Shown here: positions 7,629-15,209 of the stretch, in pieces
How the letters are laid out: each line of letters begins with the position of its first letter
How positions within the stretch are numbered: the stretch's first letter is position 1
Assembly: GCA_002376725.1 (NCBI GenBank)
Contig: DFOM01000066.1
Coordinates: 1-28,820 of the forward strand
DNA length: 28,820 nt
Source: Cloacimonetes bacterium UBA3541
Lineage (GTDB): Bacteria > Cloacimonadota > Cloacimonadia > Cloacimonadales > Cloacimonadaceae
Direction: 5' to 3'
Position numbers and translations under genes: made by a program
Notes under the pieces: generated by a model
What the model saw: the letters and a program-made list of their open reading frames with translations, nothing else
Told to the model about the DNA's origin: nothing
Databases searched by the model: none

Positions 7629-8402
7629 TTAGGATAAATGAAACCAGCCAATAGCCTGGAGAAATTTATCTCCAATCAGAGTCCAGACATAACTTGCTAA
7701 AGCGATAATATTGCCAAAAGCAAAGCCTTGATTGGGTTTCCGAACAAAGATAAGAAAATACAGCAATCCTAGTATACAGGCGAAGAGAATAACCCAGGGG
7801 ATATGGATTATGCCAAAGAATGCACCTACTGCTGGTATAAGAATTACATCTCCACCACCTAATCCTTCACGATGGAATAATTTTAACCAGAGCAGAGCTA
7901 ATAAATAGAGAAAGGCAAATAGAATTACCACTGGTAAGAAAAAAACCATAAAGAAATCATAAAAATTAAAATCCGTTTGAATCAATCCGAGCAATAAACC
8001 CGTAATTGCCAATGGAATAGAAAGCACCAGTGGAATAATCTTATGAAAGGCATCAATAAAAAATATAGGGATGAGAAAGCCAGTCATAATGGCAAATTTG
8101 AAGAAGCTGAAACTCAATCCATAGACCAGATATAGAGCAATAAATAATACAGGTGTAATTATTTCAACTACTAAATGATGCCAGTGTATCTTAGCACCAC
8201 AACTCTTACATCTTCCCTTTAGAATTATATAACTGATGATGGGGATATTCTGCGAAAAAGGGATAGGTTTTCCACACTCTGTGCAATGCGAAGCAGGTCT
8301 AAGTATTGATTGATGACGAGGAATTCTATCAATTAAGACATTGAAAAAGCTACCTAAGCAAGCACCAATAACAAAGAGAAGTATGATAATCAAAGCAGTC
8401 AA
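7629..8402 (-). CDS. Prepilin peptidase / type IV leader peptidase (A24 family)
   Basis: This is an integral membrane aspartic protease that cleaves and often N-methylates type IV pilin-like precursors. The 257-aa protein starts with a transmembrane helix and the family signature GSFFNVLIDRIPR. A cytoplasmic zinc-binding tetracysteine follows (C40, C43, C65, C68; HCTECG and RCKSCG). The two catalytic aspartates are D117 (FFIDAFHKIIP) and D185 (GLGGGDV, the GxGD motif). About seven hydrophobic helices follow. The start is a TTG at 8400-8402; it gives the expected N-terminus and follows a purine-rich site inside the end of the upstream gene, 6 bases away. No pilin or secretion ATPase gene is nearby, so its substrates are encoded elsewhere. 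Its stop lies only 6 bases from the convergent PASTA gene stop. Confidence 0.93.
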   Translation of the reverse strand: MTALIIILLFVIGACLGSFFNVLIDRIPRHQSILRPASHCTECGKPIPFSQNIPIISYIILKGRCKSCGAKIHWHHLVVEIITPVLFIALYLVYGLSFSFFKFAIMTGFLIPIFFIDAFHKIIPLVLSIPLAITGLLLGLIQTDFNFYDFFMVFFLPVVILFAFLYLLALLWLKLFHREGLGGGDVILIPAVGAFFGIIHIPWVILFACILGLLYFLIFVRKPNQGFAFGNIIALASYVWTLIGDKFLQAIGWFHLS

Positions 8403-8408
8403 AGAAGC

Positions 8409-8846
8409 TTACCACCTTTCATACCAGTGATTATAGTAATGAGGGAAATAATCTCCCTGGTGGAATTCTATCTGGAAATGCATATTATCCGAGGGTTTGT
8501 AACTCAATCTAAAATCTGGAACTATTCTGGTGCTATTATCATTATTAAGCTTAAAAGAAGTGGAAGTGGAACCATAATTTATCACATTGAGGTCCAGCTC
8601 CATTTTCAATTTCTGAGAAAAGGCATAGCTTAAGTGATTAGTATACCGTGAAAGATAATAGCCATAACCAGCAGAGGAAGTTCCTGCCATAAATCCCATA
8701 GAATGACCCATATTAAGTCTGGCTGGATTTAGCAAAGAGTTATTATCCATATCGCCGAGAAAAAGTGCCGGATTTATCAGATTTACCTGAGCTACTAGAG
8801 GTAAAACCAGCAGTATAGCACTCAGAAGAATAAATAATTTCTTCAT
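8409..8846 (-). CDS. Small exported protein of unknown function
   Basis: The 145-aa protein has a clear signal peptide (MKKLFILLSAILLVLPLVAQ, cleavage near residue 20). The mature part is rich in Asn, Ser and aromatic residues with alternating strand-like segments (FMAGTSSAGYGYYLSRY, LSYAFSQKLKMELDLNVINYG, FRLSYKPSDNMHFQIEFH), which suggests outer-membrane or surface beta structure. The LLNPARLNMGHSMGF stretch resembles the start of PorV/FadL-like or other barrel proteins of FCB bacteria, but the chain is too short for a full barrel and ends in YERW. An AAGGAGA site precedes the ATG. It is probably co-transcribed with the prepilin peptidase gene 6 bases downstream. No function is assigned. 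Confidence 0.65.
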   Translation of the reverse strand: MKKLFILLSAILLVLPLVAQVNLINPALFLGDMDNNSLLNPARLNMGHSMGFMAGTSSAGYGYYLSRYTNHLSYAFSQKLKMELDLNVINYGSTSTSFKLNNDNSTRIVPDFRLSYKPSDNMHFQIEFHQGDYFPHYYNHWYERW

Positions 8847-8884
8847 TTAACATCTCCTTCTTGATTCAGAATTCCACTTAAATA

Positions 8885-8913
8885 CAAATCAAATAATATT
8901 CATTTCTTGTCAA
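8885..8913 (-). promoter_or_regulatory. Promoter-like site for the 8409-8846 gene
   Basis: On the minus strand, TTGACA (8908-8913) is followed after 15 bases by TTGATTTG (8885-8892) and then TATTT. The same TTGACAAG, 15-bp gap and T(A/T)nATTTG layout occurs at 9129-9157 and 26837-26865. It resembles the Bacteroidetes -33 TTG / -7 TAnnTTTG promoter rather than the E. coli -10. It lies about 40 bases ahead of the start codon. Confidence 0.55.
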
Positions 8914-9128
8914 GAAAAGTTATTAGATGAAGTTAATGGGATCCGGGGAACAAATATGAAGTTTCACCGAAAATTGCGAATCATCTCACCAAACTTAGTA
9001 TATAGAAGAATGGAAATTTCTATGCACGATTTCTGGGATACCTAAGCAACAGCTACCAGGGCTAAATAACATAATACAATTCAATACAATACAAATCAAT
9101 CTATTACCCCTACCTCCATTTTTTTTGC

Positions 9129-9157
9129 TTGACAAGTTTTGTTATTTGATATATTTG
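9129..9157 (+). promoter_or_regulatory. Promoter-like site for the 9214-11603 gene pair
   Basis: TTGACA (9129-9134), a 15-bp spacer, then TATATTTG (9150-9157) fits TTG / TAnnTTTG. The ribosome-binding site AGGAGG of the downstream gene is at 9202-9207. Confidence 0.55.
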
Positions 9158-9213
9158 ATAATATTATATTCTGTTTTTTCTTGTATAATAAAATAAACCT
9201 ATAGGAGGAACTA

Positions 9214-9999
9214 ATGAAAACAGCAATGCTAACCAGCATCTTGTTTCTATTCGCAACCGGGCTGCTGGCTCTCATCGGCTATGGCACATCTGCACCTGTT
9301 GTCAATGACACCGTAGATCCATCACTTTCCATTCTCGCTCCCAATGGTGGCGAAGCTTGGTACATAGGTGATACCAATTATATCACCTGGACTGCGTCCG
9401 ACACCAATCTCTCCCCCAACAGTGTCTATCTTTGGTACAGTATGAATGGAGGAACGAACTATGTTCTTTTGGCAGAAGCAATAGCCAATAGCGGTAGCTA
9501 TCCCTGGGAGATGCCATCCACTCAAAGCTATAATGCTAGGGTTCGGATAAATGTATCCGACAGCTTTGGCAACTTCACCCAAAAAGCCAGTGCCAGTACA
9601 TTTACCATTACCTATGTCCCACCGCAGGCGCCAACCGGAGTAAATATAAATACAAGCAATGGCATAGATGCCGTTATTTCCTGGCAGCCTGTTACCCAAA
9701 CCATATACAACACACCTATAACCCCTGATGGATACATCGTGCTGTATAACGAATCACCCTATGAGCAGGATGAGCACTTCTACTATTACCTGTGGGATGT
9801 CACATCCGGCACCAGTTTTACTCACGGTGGTGTAATGCGCAGACGGGGTGAAATGTTTTACCGTGTGGTTGCCTATAAGGACTATGATGGCAGAATGGCA
9901 GATATCTTATCTGCTGCCAGAGCTAACCCGGAAAGTAAGCTAAGCCTGACGGATATTAAACAAGCCCTTGTCTCCGCAGCTATTGGAGGTGAGAAATGA
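9214..9999 (+). CDS. Exported protein with Ig-like and fibronectin-III-like domains
   Basis: The 261-aa protein has a signal peptide (about 1-20) followed by an Ig-like domain (about 28-135). That domain begins LAPNGGEAWYIGDTNYITW, the hallmark of the Kre9/Knh1-type Ser-Thr-rich surface Ig module. A fibronectin-III-like domain follows (about 137-225; PPQAPTGVNINTSNG, VISWQPV, FYRVVAYKDYDG). The last 35 residues are helical and unlike the rest. A strong AGGAGG site lies 6 bases before the ATG. The TGA overlaps the start of the next gene (ATGA), so the two are co-translated and probably work together at the cell surface. The gene and its partner use more G/C-ending codons than the genes around them, suggesting transfer or different selection. 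No enzymatic motif is visible. Confidence 0.75.
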   Translation: MKTAMLTSILFLFATGLLALIGYGTSAPVVNDTVDPSLSILAPNGGEAWYIGDTNYITWTASDTNLSPNSVYLWYSMNGGTNYVLLAEAIANSGSYPWEMPSTQSYNARVRINVSDSFGNFTQKASASTFTITYVPPQAPTGVNINTSNGIDAVISWQPVTQTIYNTPITPDGYIVLYNESPYEQDEHFYYYLWDVTSGTSFTHGGVMRRRGEMFYRVVAYKDYDGRMADILSAARANPESKLSLTDIKQALVSAAIGGEK

Positions 10000-11603
10000 G
10001 ACCGGTAATTTTGCGTTTTGGGCTAATTGTATTTGCTATGCTGCTCAGCTTTTCCTTCTTTGCGGAAACTTTTGCCTTGCAAAGCTTTGAAAGCCAGACC
10101 ACAGATACCTGGAGCTACACTGCCAATCCTACTCCAGACAGCAAACGCGTCTGGTGGGGTCCCACTTCTGAAACTATGGGCGGTGCCACTGCTTATCAGG
10201 GAAGCTACTATTGGGCAGGCTGGGACTTAGATAATGTGGAAAGCACTATCACCTTCCAAACCCTTACCCTGCCAGCTGGATTTATTTATAATGTCAGTTT
10301 CTATTACTTCACCAAGAACCTTGCCACCACTGATGACTACTGCCGCTACAGCGTGAAATATGACAACGGCACAAATTGGGATAACTGGGTAACGGTAAAC
10401 AATAACAGTAATGCCTGGACTGCCGTCTCGGTAGATGTTCCGTCTGGAAGCAACTACTTAAGGATGAGGTTATCCAGCAAGTTTGACGGCAACACAAAGT
10501 ATGCGCATTGGGACTACATTAAGGTGGAAAAAACGCCCATCTCTAATACAGCGCCGGTGGTGAGCAATGTAACCGTCAGCCAGCGCACGGATGGTAGCAA
10601 GATCGTGGATATTTACTATGACCTCTATGATGCCGATGACGAGCTCTGCGATATCAGCTTCAAACTAAGTGCCAATGGCGGTGCCAGCTTTAACATTATC
10701 CCCAGTCCTGCCAATCTCAGCGGGGATTTTGGCGATGATCTTGCTTCGGGGACAAACAAACACATTATCTGGAATGCCGGAGCGGAAAGCTATACTCTTG
10801 ATGCGAGTTACCTGTATCGCGTCTATGCCGATGATGGCAGTTCACCGCCTATGCCGGAAAACTTCGTTTTTGTGGAGGGAGGCACCTTCAACAATGGTAC
10901 TTCGGATGTGACTATCAGCAGCTTCTACATAGATAAATATGAGCTCACGCAAGCTGGATATCAAGTTGTGATGGGTGTGAATCCTTCCGGTTTCACGGGT
11001 GTAACCAATGGACCTGTGGAGCAAGTATCCTGGTTCAATGCCATTGAGTATTGCAACCGCAGGAGTATGCAGGAAGGGCTTGCGCCTTGCTACAGCTACA
11101 GCACTTATGGCACTAATCCGGATAACTGGCCCTGGGGATGGAATACAAATGAAGCCAACCACACCAATGTCTCCTGTAACTGGGAAGTCAATGGCTACCG
11201 CCTGCCCACGGAGATGGAATGGATGTTTGCCGCACGGGGTGGGAACCAGACGCATAATTATACCTACAGCGGCAGCAATGATTTGAATATAGTAGGTTGG
11301 TATTGGGATAACTGGGGAGCTTATGAATATTCCACTCATACCGTTGGTGCACTGGCCCCCAATGAGCTTGGCCTCTATGATATGAGTGGCAATGTTTATG
11401 AATGGACCTGGGATATTTATGGCAATTATCCCAGCGGTGCTCAGACCGATCCATATGGGGCTACCAGCGGATCTTCCCGTGTGATACGCGGTGGCAGTTG
11501 GGACAGCAATGCCAACGGCTGCACTGTTTCGTATCGTACCAGCAGCGGTGCGTCGAGCACGTACAACATCATAGGCTTCCGTGTAATCAGGGTATCCCCT
11601 TGA
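9996..11603 (+). CDS. Exported FGE-sulfatase/C-type-lectin-fold protein with carbohydrate-binding-like N-terminus
   Basis: The 535-aa protein has a signal peptide (about 1-25). A beta-sandwich domain resembling choice-of-anchor or carbohydrate-binding modules covers about 28-178. A linker domain common in front of SUMF1 domains covers about 183-285 (VSQRTDGSKIVDIYYDLYD, IIWNAG). An FGE-sulfatase/SUMF1 domain covers 289-535. Family landmarks are FVEGGTF, YIDKYELTQ.GYQVVMG.NPS, PVEQVSWFNAIEYCNR, GYRLPTEMEWMFAARGG, NELGLYDMSGNVYEW, RVIRGGSW and GFRVI. In formylglycine-generating enzymes two cysteines follow GGS(Y/W). Here the first position is Ser504 and only Cys509 remains, so the protein is probably a binding or structural member rather than an oxidase. 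The C-terminus (498-530) looks like the variable region of diversity-generating retroelement targets. A terminator-like hairpin follows at 11681. Confidence 0.85.
   Translation: MRPVILRFGLIVFAMLLSFSFFAETFALQSFESQTTDTWSYTANPTPDSKRVWWGPTSETMGGATAYQGSYYWAGWDLDNVESTITFQTLTLPAGFIYNVSFYYFTKNLATTDDYCRYSVKYDNGTNWDNWVTVNNNSNAWTAVSVDVPSGSNYLRMRLSSKFDGNTKYAHWDYIKVEKTPISNTAPVVSNVTVSQRTDGSKIVDIYYDLYDADDELCDISFKLSANGGASFNIIPSPANLSGDFGDDLASGTNKHIIWNAGAESYTLDASYLYRVYADDGSSPPMPENFVFVEGGTFNNGTSDVTISSFYIDKYELTQAGYQVVMGVNPSGFTGVTNGPVEQVSWFNAIEYCNRRSMQEGLAPCYSYSTYGTNPDNWPWGWNTNEANHTNVSCNWEVNGYRLPTEMEWMFAARGGNQTHNYTYSGSNDLNIVGWYWDNWGAYEYSTHTVGALAPNELGLYDMSGNVYEWTWDIYGNYPSGAQTDPYGATSGSSRVIRGGSWDSNANGCTVSYRTSSGASSTYNIIGFRVIRVSP
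11487..11600 (+). other. Candidate retroelement-diversified variable region (VR-like)
   Basis: Codons 498-535 encode RGGSW, then a run of D-S, N-A-N-G-C, T-V-S-Y-R, T-S-S-G-A-S-S, T-Y-N, then IIGFRVI up to the stop. In known diversity-generating retroelements with this fold the template encodes Asn (AAC/AAT) at these loop positions. The codons here (gac, agc, ggc, tat, acc, agc, agc, ggt, agc, tac) all differ from AAC/AAT only at adenines. No template repeat or reverse transcriptase lies in the window, so the call is tentative. Ordinary FGE-domain proteins share the RGGSW and GFR frame. Confidence 0.3.
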
Positions 11604-11680
11604 TTTTTGTTTTTTTGTCCTTTTTGCCTTTTGCAATATTTAGGGTAAAGGGACAAAGTTATGAGCTTACAACCTTATGG

Positions 11681-11719
11681 GGGTGCAGGGGGATTTTTCC
11701 CCCTGCATCCGAATTTTTT
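11681..11719 (+). terminator. Strong GC-rich hairpin with T-tract
   Basis: GGGTGCAGGGGG (11681-11692) pairs with CCCCCTGCATCC (11699-11710, one G-T wobble) around a 6-nt ATTTTT loop, followed by GAATTTTTTT. It is a good rho-independent terminator for the 9214-11603 gene pair. A hairpin downstream of a variable region is also typical of retroelement targets. Confidence 0.75.
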
Positions 11720-11995
11720 TAGAGAAAGATTATATATAAATTGAGGTTAGTCCTTTGAAGGTATCCCAGTTTATAGCATTATGTATAATTCGCATATTTA
11801 CGAGATAATCAAGCGACAACCCCAAGTGAAGTCCAAAATAGTTTCTATTTACAGTAATAGATGATACAAAGGCGCCCTTATATTTCCCCAACAGCCGATG
11901 TCCAGGTCCAAACCAAGTCCCTCTTAAATCTGCACCTCATAAAGCGTTATCCCCACTTGTCCAAGTGAGAAGGGCTTGCAACTTTGGGTGAGAGT
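11720..11995. other. Convergent intergenic region, no clear gene
   Basis: This lies between the terminator of the plus-strand pair and the end of phoU on the minus strand. It contains one small inverted repeat, CACTTG (11954-11959) with CAAGTG (11962-11967). That could be a weak end signal for the pst operon, but it has no T-tract. Nothing else is supported. Confidence 0.5.
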
Positions 11996-12652
11996 TTATA
12001 ACAAATCTTCACTTTTATGCCTGATCACTTTTCCGATAGCAAGATAGATGGTATTTTCAGCAATATTGGTGGATAGGTCAGCTATCCTTTCCAGATTCTT
12101 GGCAATGCGTAATAAATGTAAATATTGTTTGGTTAGGATGGGATTTATCTGAATTAGCTCTAACAGATGATGGTAAATCTGGCGATTTAGATTATCCACA
12201 ATATTATCTTCCCTACAGATTTGATGAGACAGTTCCACATCTTCTTTAATCAGAGCGTCCAGGCTATTTTTTAGCATCTTCAAGGCATTATTTTTCATCT
12301 GTTCCAGTTCTGGGAGTTCATAGACAACAGGATTATTCATCAAATGAGCGGTGCTTTCGGAAATATTAACTGCCTGGTCAGCTAATCTTTCCAGGTCATT
12401 ATTGATACGATAAATCATCAGGATAAGCCTTAAATCTTTGGCTTCAGGCTGATATAAAGCAATGGTGGTTATACACTTATCATCAATCTCCAGTTCTGTC
12501 TGATTAACCTGGTCTTCCAGAGCCAGGACATTCTCCAGCAAAGATGGGATAGTTTTATAAAGGCCATCAACGGAAAGAGATGCCATCTCTTCGACTAAAC
12601 CTGCTTCCGACATAAGCATTTGTTTAAGTTCCTGTATCCTTGTTTCTAACAT
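11996..12652 (-). CDS. phoU: Phosphate transport/signalling regulator PhoU
   Basis: The 218-aa protein is all-helical, with the two-fold repeat of three-helix bundles that defines PhoU. The metal-binding motifs recur in both halves: NDLERLADQAVNISE in the first and KNLERIADLSTNIAEN in the second. The length is normal for the family. PhoU links the PstSCAB transporter to the PhoR kinase and damps the Pho response when phosphate is plentiful. It is the last gene of the minus-strand pst operon, 9 bases after pstB. The ATG at 12650-12652 has a GGAGATAA site upstream. Confidence 0.94.
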   Translation of the reverse strand: MLETRIQELKQMLMSEAGLVEEMASLSVDGLYKTIPSLLENVLALEDQVNQTELEIDDKCITTIALYQPEAKDLRLILMIYRINNDLERLADQAVNISESTAHLMNNPVVYELPELEQMKNNALKMLKNSLDALIKEDVELSHQICREDNIVDNLNRQIYHHLLELIQINPILTKQYLHLLRIAKNLERIADLSTNIAENTIYLAIGKVIRHKSEDLL

Positions 12653-12661
12653 TTTATCTCC

Positions 12662-13420
12662 TTAACCGAAAACACCGGTTAGATATGCTTCAGTTCTTTT
12701 ATCTTTCGGGACAGTAAAAAGTTGTTCCGTTTTTTCAAATTCTACTAATTCTCCTAAATAGAGGAAAGCAGTATAATCAGAAATTCTTCCAGCTTGAGCA
12801 ACATTATGAGTTACAATTAGAATTGTCACGCTATTTTTAAGAGCCAGACATAGCTCTTCTATTTTAGCAGTGGATTGAGGGTCCAGAGCGGAAGTAGGTT
12901 CATCCAGCAGTAGCACTTTAGGTTTATTAGCTAAAGCTCTAGCAATGCAAAGTCGTTGTTGTTGTCCACCAGAAAGACTCATTGCAGAATGATGTAAACG
13001 GTCTTTCACTTCATCCCATAACCAGGCAGCTTTAAGACTTTCTTCCACTCTATCTTTTATCTCGCTTTTACTGTATTTACCTTGAATCTGAAGTCCATAA
13101 GCTACATTATTATAGATAGATTTAGGGAAGGGATTAGGTTTTTGAAACACCATACCAACTGAAGCTCTAACAGCATAAACATCGGTTTTAGGAGCATATA
13201 TATTCTTACCGTTCAGATATACCTTTCCGGTGAGTTCCATATCTGAGATAAAGTCATTCATCCGATTGAAACAGCGTAATAAAGTTGATTTTCCGCATCC
13301 TGAAGGTCCAATTATAGCGGTGATACTATTTTTATAAATCTCAAGGTTAATATTATGTAGAATTTGATTCTTACCGAACCAGAGATTGAGATTTGAAGTC
13401 CAGATTTGTCGGTCTACCAT
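12662..13420 (-). CDS. pstB: Phosphate ABC transporter ATP-binding protein PstB
   Basis: PstB is the ATPase of the high-affinity phosphate importer. The 252-aa protein shows Walker A GPSGCGKST (38-46) and the PstB-specific continuation LLRCFNRMND. It also has the Q-loop (VFQKPNPFPKSIYNNV, Q93), signature LSGGQQQR (149-156), Walker B VLLLDE (169-174) and H205 (IVTHN). These residues together distinguish PstB from other ABC ATPases. The start overlaps the end of pstA by 7 bases, so translation is coupled. Confidence 0.97.
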   Translation of the reverse strand: MVDRQIWTSNLNLWFGKNQILHNINLEIYKNSITAIIGPSGCGKSTLLRCFNRMNDFISDMELTGKVYLNGKNIYAPKTDVYAVRASVGMVFQKPNPFPKSIYNNVAYGLQIQGKYSKSEIKDRVEESLKAAWLWDEVKDRLHHSAMSLSGGQQQRLCIARALANKPKVLLLDEPTSALDPQSTAKIEELCLALKNSVTILIVTHNVAQAGRISDYTAFLYLGELVEFEKTEQLFTVPKDKRTEAYLTGVFG

Positions 13421-14268
13421 TGTCTTTTCTTCCTCATATAAGAACGGATTATTATAGCTAAAGCATCTATTAATAAAACTAAGAGTAATAAAACTAAAGC
13501 AGTTCCATAAGCAATAGGAACTTGAGCTTGGGGATGGGTGCCTTCCGTCATTAACGCATAAATATGATAGGGCAATGCCATAACTTCATTTTGCAAACTA
13601 TGTGGTAAACTACGAGAATAAAAAGTTGCGGCGGTAAACATTATGGGTGCAGTCTCACCTGCAACTCTTCCTACACTGATAATTGCACCAGTTAAGATAT
13701 TAGGCAATGCTGCGGGAAATACTACTTTGGAGATAGTTTGTCTGGTTGTAGCTCCCAAAGCTAAAGATGCTTCGGAAAAATCAGCAGGAACACTGCGGAT
13801 TGCTTCTTCCGTATTATTGATTATTACAGGTAAGGCAAGAATTGCCAGAGTTAAACTTCCAGATAAAAGTGATACATTCAAGTCCAGTAAGTTAACAAAG
13901 ATTGTCATACCGAACAAGCCAAAGATTATGGAAGGTATTCCCGCCATAGTATTGATGATGATATGCAGAATATTGACCAGCTGTGAAGGTTTTCCATAAT
14001 GAGTTAACCAGATAGCGGTGAAAATGCCTAAGGGTAAAGCTATAATCATTGCTAAAGCAGTAAGCAAGAAGGTGCCAATTAGAGCAGGAAAAATACCTCC
14101 TTCCGTCATTGCCTCTCTTGGTGGTTCAACTATAAATTTCCAGCTTAAAACAGGAGCTCCAAGTGTGATTATACGGACAATAAATACCACGAGAAATCCA
14201 GCTGTAATGATTAGCATCAAAGTCATAATACTTAACCAGAAAGTGTTTTTTCCTCTGCGAAAGTTCAT
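13414..14268 (-). CDS. pstA: Phosphate ABC transporter permease PstA
   Basis: The 284-aa inner-membrane permease has about six hydrophobic helices. The EAA-type cytoplasmic loop that contacts PstB is EASLALGATTRQTISKVVFP, followed by ALPNILTG. The family segments IMTLMLIITAGFLVVFI, GGIFPALIGTFLL, MAGIPSIIFGLFG and GETAPIMFTAA are characteristic of PstA. It pairs with PstC to form the channel. The ATG overlaps the pstC stop (ATGA), and the end overlaps the pstB start. Confidence 0.95.
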   Translation of the reverse strand: MNFRRGKNTFWLSIMTLMLIITAGFLVVFIVRIITLGAPVLSWKFIVEPPREAMTEGGIFPALIGTFLLTALAMIIALPLGIFTAIWLTHYGKPSQLVNILHIIINTMAGIPSIIFGLFGMTIFVNLLDLNVSLLSGSLTLAILALPVIINNTEEAIRSVPADFSEASLALGATTRQTISKVVFPAALPNILTGAIISVGRVAGETAPIMFTAATFYSRSLPHSLQNEVMALPYHIYALMTEGTHPQAQVPIAYGTALVLLLLVLLIDALAIIIRSYMRKKRQW

Positions 14269-15134
14269 TTTTGCCTCTTAGGTCTAAATACAATCTCAGT
14301 TATTAGATTGGAAAGAAAGGTTATGATAAATAGGACTATAGCCAGTGCGAATAATGCATTGTAGTGCAGATCTCCGATGATAGTTTCTCCCATTTCTGCT
14401 GCTATAGTAGAGGTTAATGGACGCACAGATTTAAAGATAGAATTAGGTATTTGAGCTGCTCCTCCTGCAACCATTAAAACTACCATAGTTTCTCCTATAG
14501 CTCTTCCAAATCCTAAGAGAATACTACCTATAATGCCCTTTTTAGCGGCAGGAATTATAGCTTTGAAGATAGTTTCTGTTTTTGTTGCTCCCAAGGCTAA
14601 AGAGGCTTCTCTTATGCTATGTGGAACACTGGACATTGCATCTTCACTTATACTGCAGATAATAGGAATAACCATAATACCAAGTATTAACGAGGAAGTG
14701 AACAGATTGAGACCTGTATCCAGAGAGAACCACTGACGGATAAGAGGAGCCAAAAAAGCCATACCAAACAAGCCATAAACTACGGATGGTATTCCGGCCA
14801 GAAGTTCTATCACTGGTTTTACTATCTCTCTTAACCCTGGACTGGCTATTTCAGAGATAAAGATAGCGGAACCCAAGCTTAAAGGTATAGCAATGATTAG
14901 TGCTCCCAGCGTAACATATAAAGAACCTATAATCAGTGCCCAGGCACCAAAGCCAGGTGGATCATAGGTAGGATACCAATTATTAGTAAACAGAAAATCT
15001 TTCCAGCTTATGACTTTAAAGAGAGGCAAACCATCGTGAAAAATACCATAAATTATTGCTATTAGACAGACCACAGTTAACAAGGAAGCTAAGTAAGCGA
15101 TTACCTGGAAGGTTCTTTCTTTTATAGTTTTCAT
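14265..15134 (-). CDS. pstC: Phosphate ABC transporter permease PstC
   Basis: The 289-aa permease has six or so membrane helices. The PstC-type sequence is FGAWALIIGSLYVTLGALIIA, ELLAGIPSVVYGLFGMAFLAP, then the EAA loop EASLALGATKTETIFKAIIP and the helix GFGRAIGETMVVLMVAGG. It is the first permease gene after pstS, separated by 75 bases that hold a strong hairpin (15150-15171). That may lower pstCAB output relative to the abundant binding protein. No classical ribosome-binding site is obvious immediately upstream of the ATG. Confidence 0.95.
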   Translation of the reverse strand: MKTIKERTFQVIAYLASLLTVVCLIAIIYGIFHDGLPLFKVISWKDFLFTNNWYPTYDPPGFGAWALIIGSLYVTLGALIIAIPLSLGSAIFISEIASPGLREIVKPVIELLAGIPSVVYGLFGMAFLAPLIRQWFSLDTGLNLFTSSLILGIMVIPIICSISEDAMSSVPHSIREASLALGATKTETIFKAIIPAAKKGIIGSILLGFGRAIGETMVVLMVAGGAAQIPNSIFKSVRPLTSTIAAEMGETIIGDLHYNALFALAIVLFIITFLSNLITEIVFRPKRQK

Positions 15135-15149
15135 ATTAATAATCTCAAA

Positions 15150-15171
15150 GACGGGAGACTAAGCTCCCGTC
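15150..15171 (-). promoter_or_regulatory. pstS-pstC intercistronic stem-loop
   Basis: GACGGGAG (15150-15157) and CTCCCGTC (15164-15171) form a perfect 8-bp stem with a 6-nt loop between pstS and pstC. On the minus strand it is followed by TTTGAG, not a real T-tract. An attenuating or 3'-end-protecting hairpin is more likely than a full terminator. Confidence 0.6.
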
Positions 15172-15209
15172 ATAATGGAGGTTTTGAGCAATGTAAACAT
15201 TATTTAGGG

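Larger units (their letters stand above)
8847..9213. other. Intergenic region with divergent promoters
   Basis: This 367-bp gap separates a minus-strand and a plus-strand gene. It holds one promoter-like site at each end (8885-8913 and 9129-9157). The middle, 8920-9120, has no open frame or hairpin that I can support. Confidence 0.6.

Noticed and set aside
9996..11603. A functional formylglycine-generating enzyme.
   Set aside because: The first of the two cysteines after GGS(Y/W) is Ser504, and no sulfatase gene is nearby.
10842..11636. A 264-codon open frame on the minus strand opposite the FGE-fold gene, and other long antisense frames over 9322-9699 and 11188-11454.
   Set aside because: They mirror GC-richer, codon-biased plus-strand genes with clear family motifs. 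Their own translations are low-complexity (Ile/Pro/Ala-rich) and lack ribosome-binding sites.
13643..14281. Plus-strand frames opposite pstA (118 and 87 codons).
   Set aside because: Antisense to conserved permease helices; Ile/Ala/Lys-rich composition expected from the complement.
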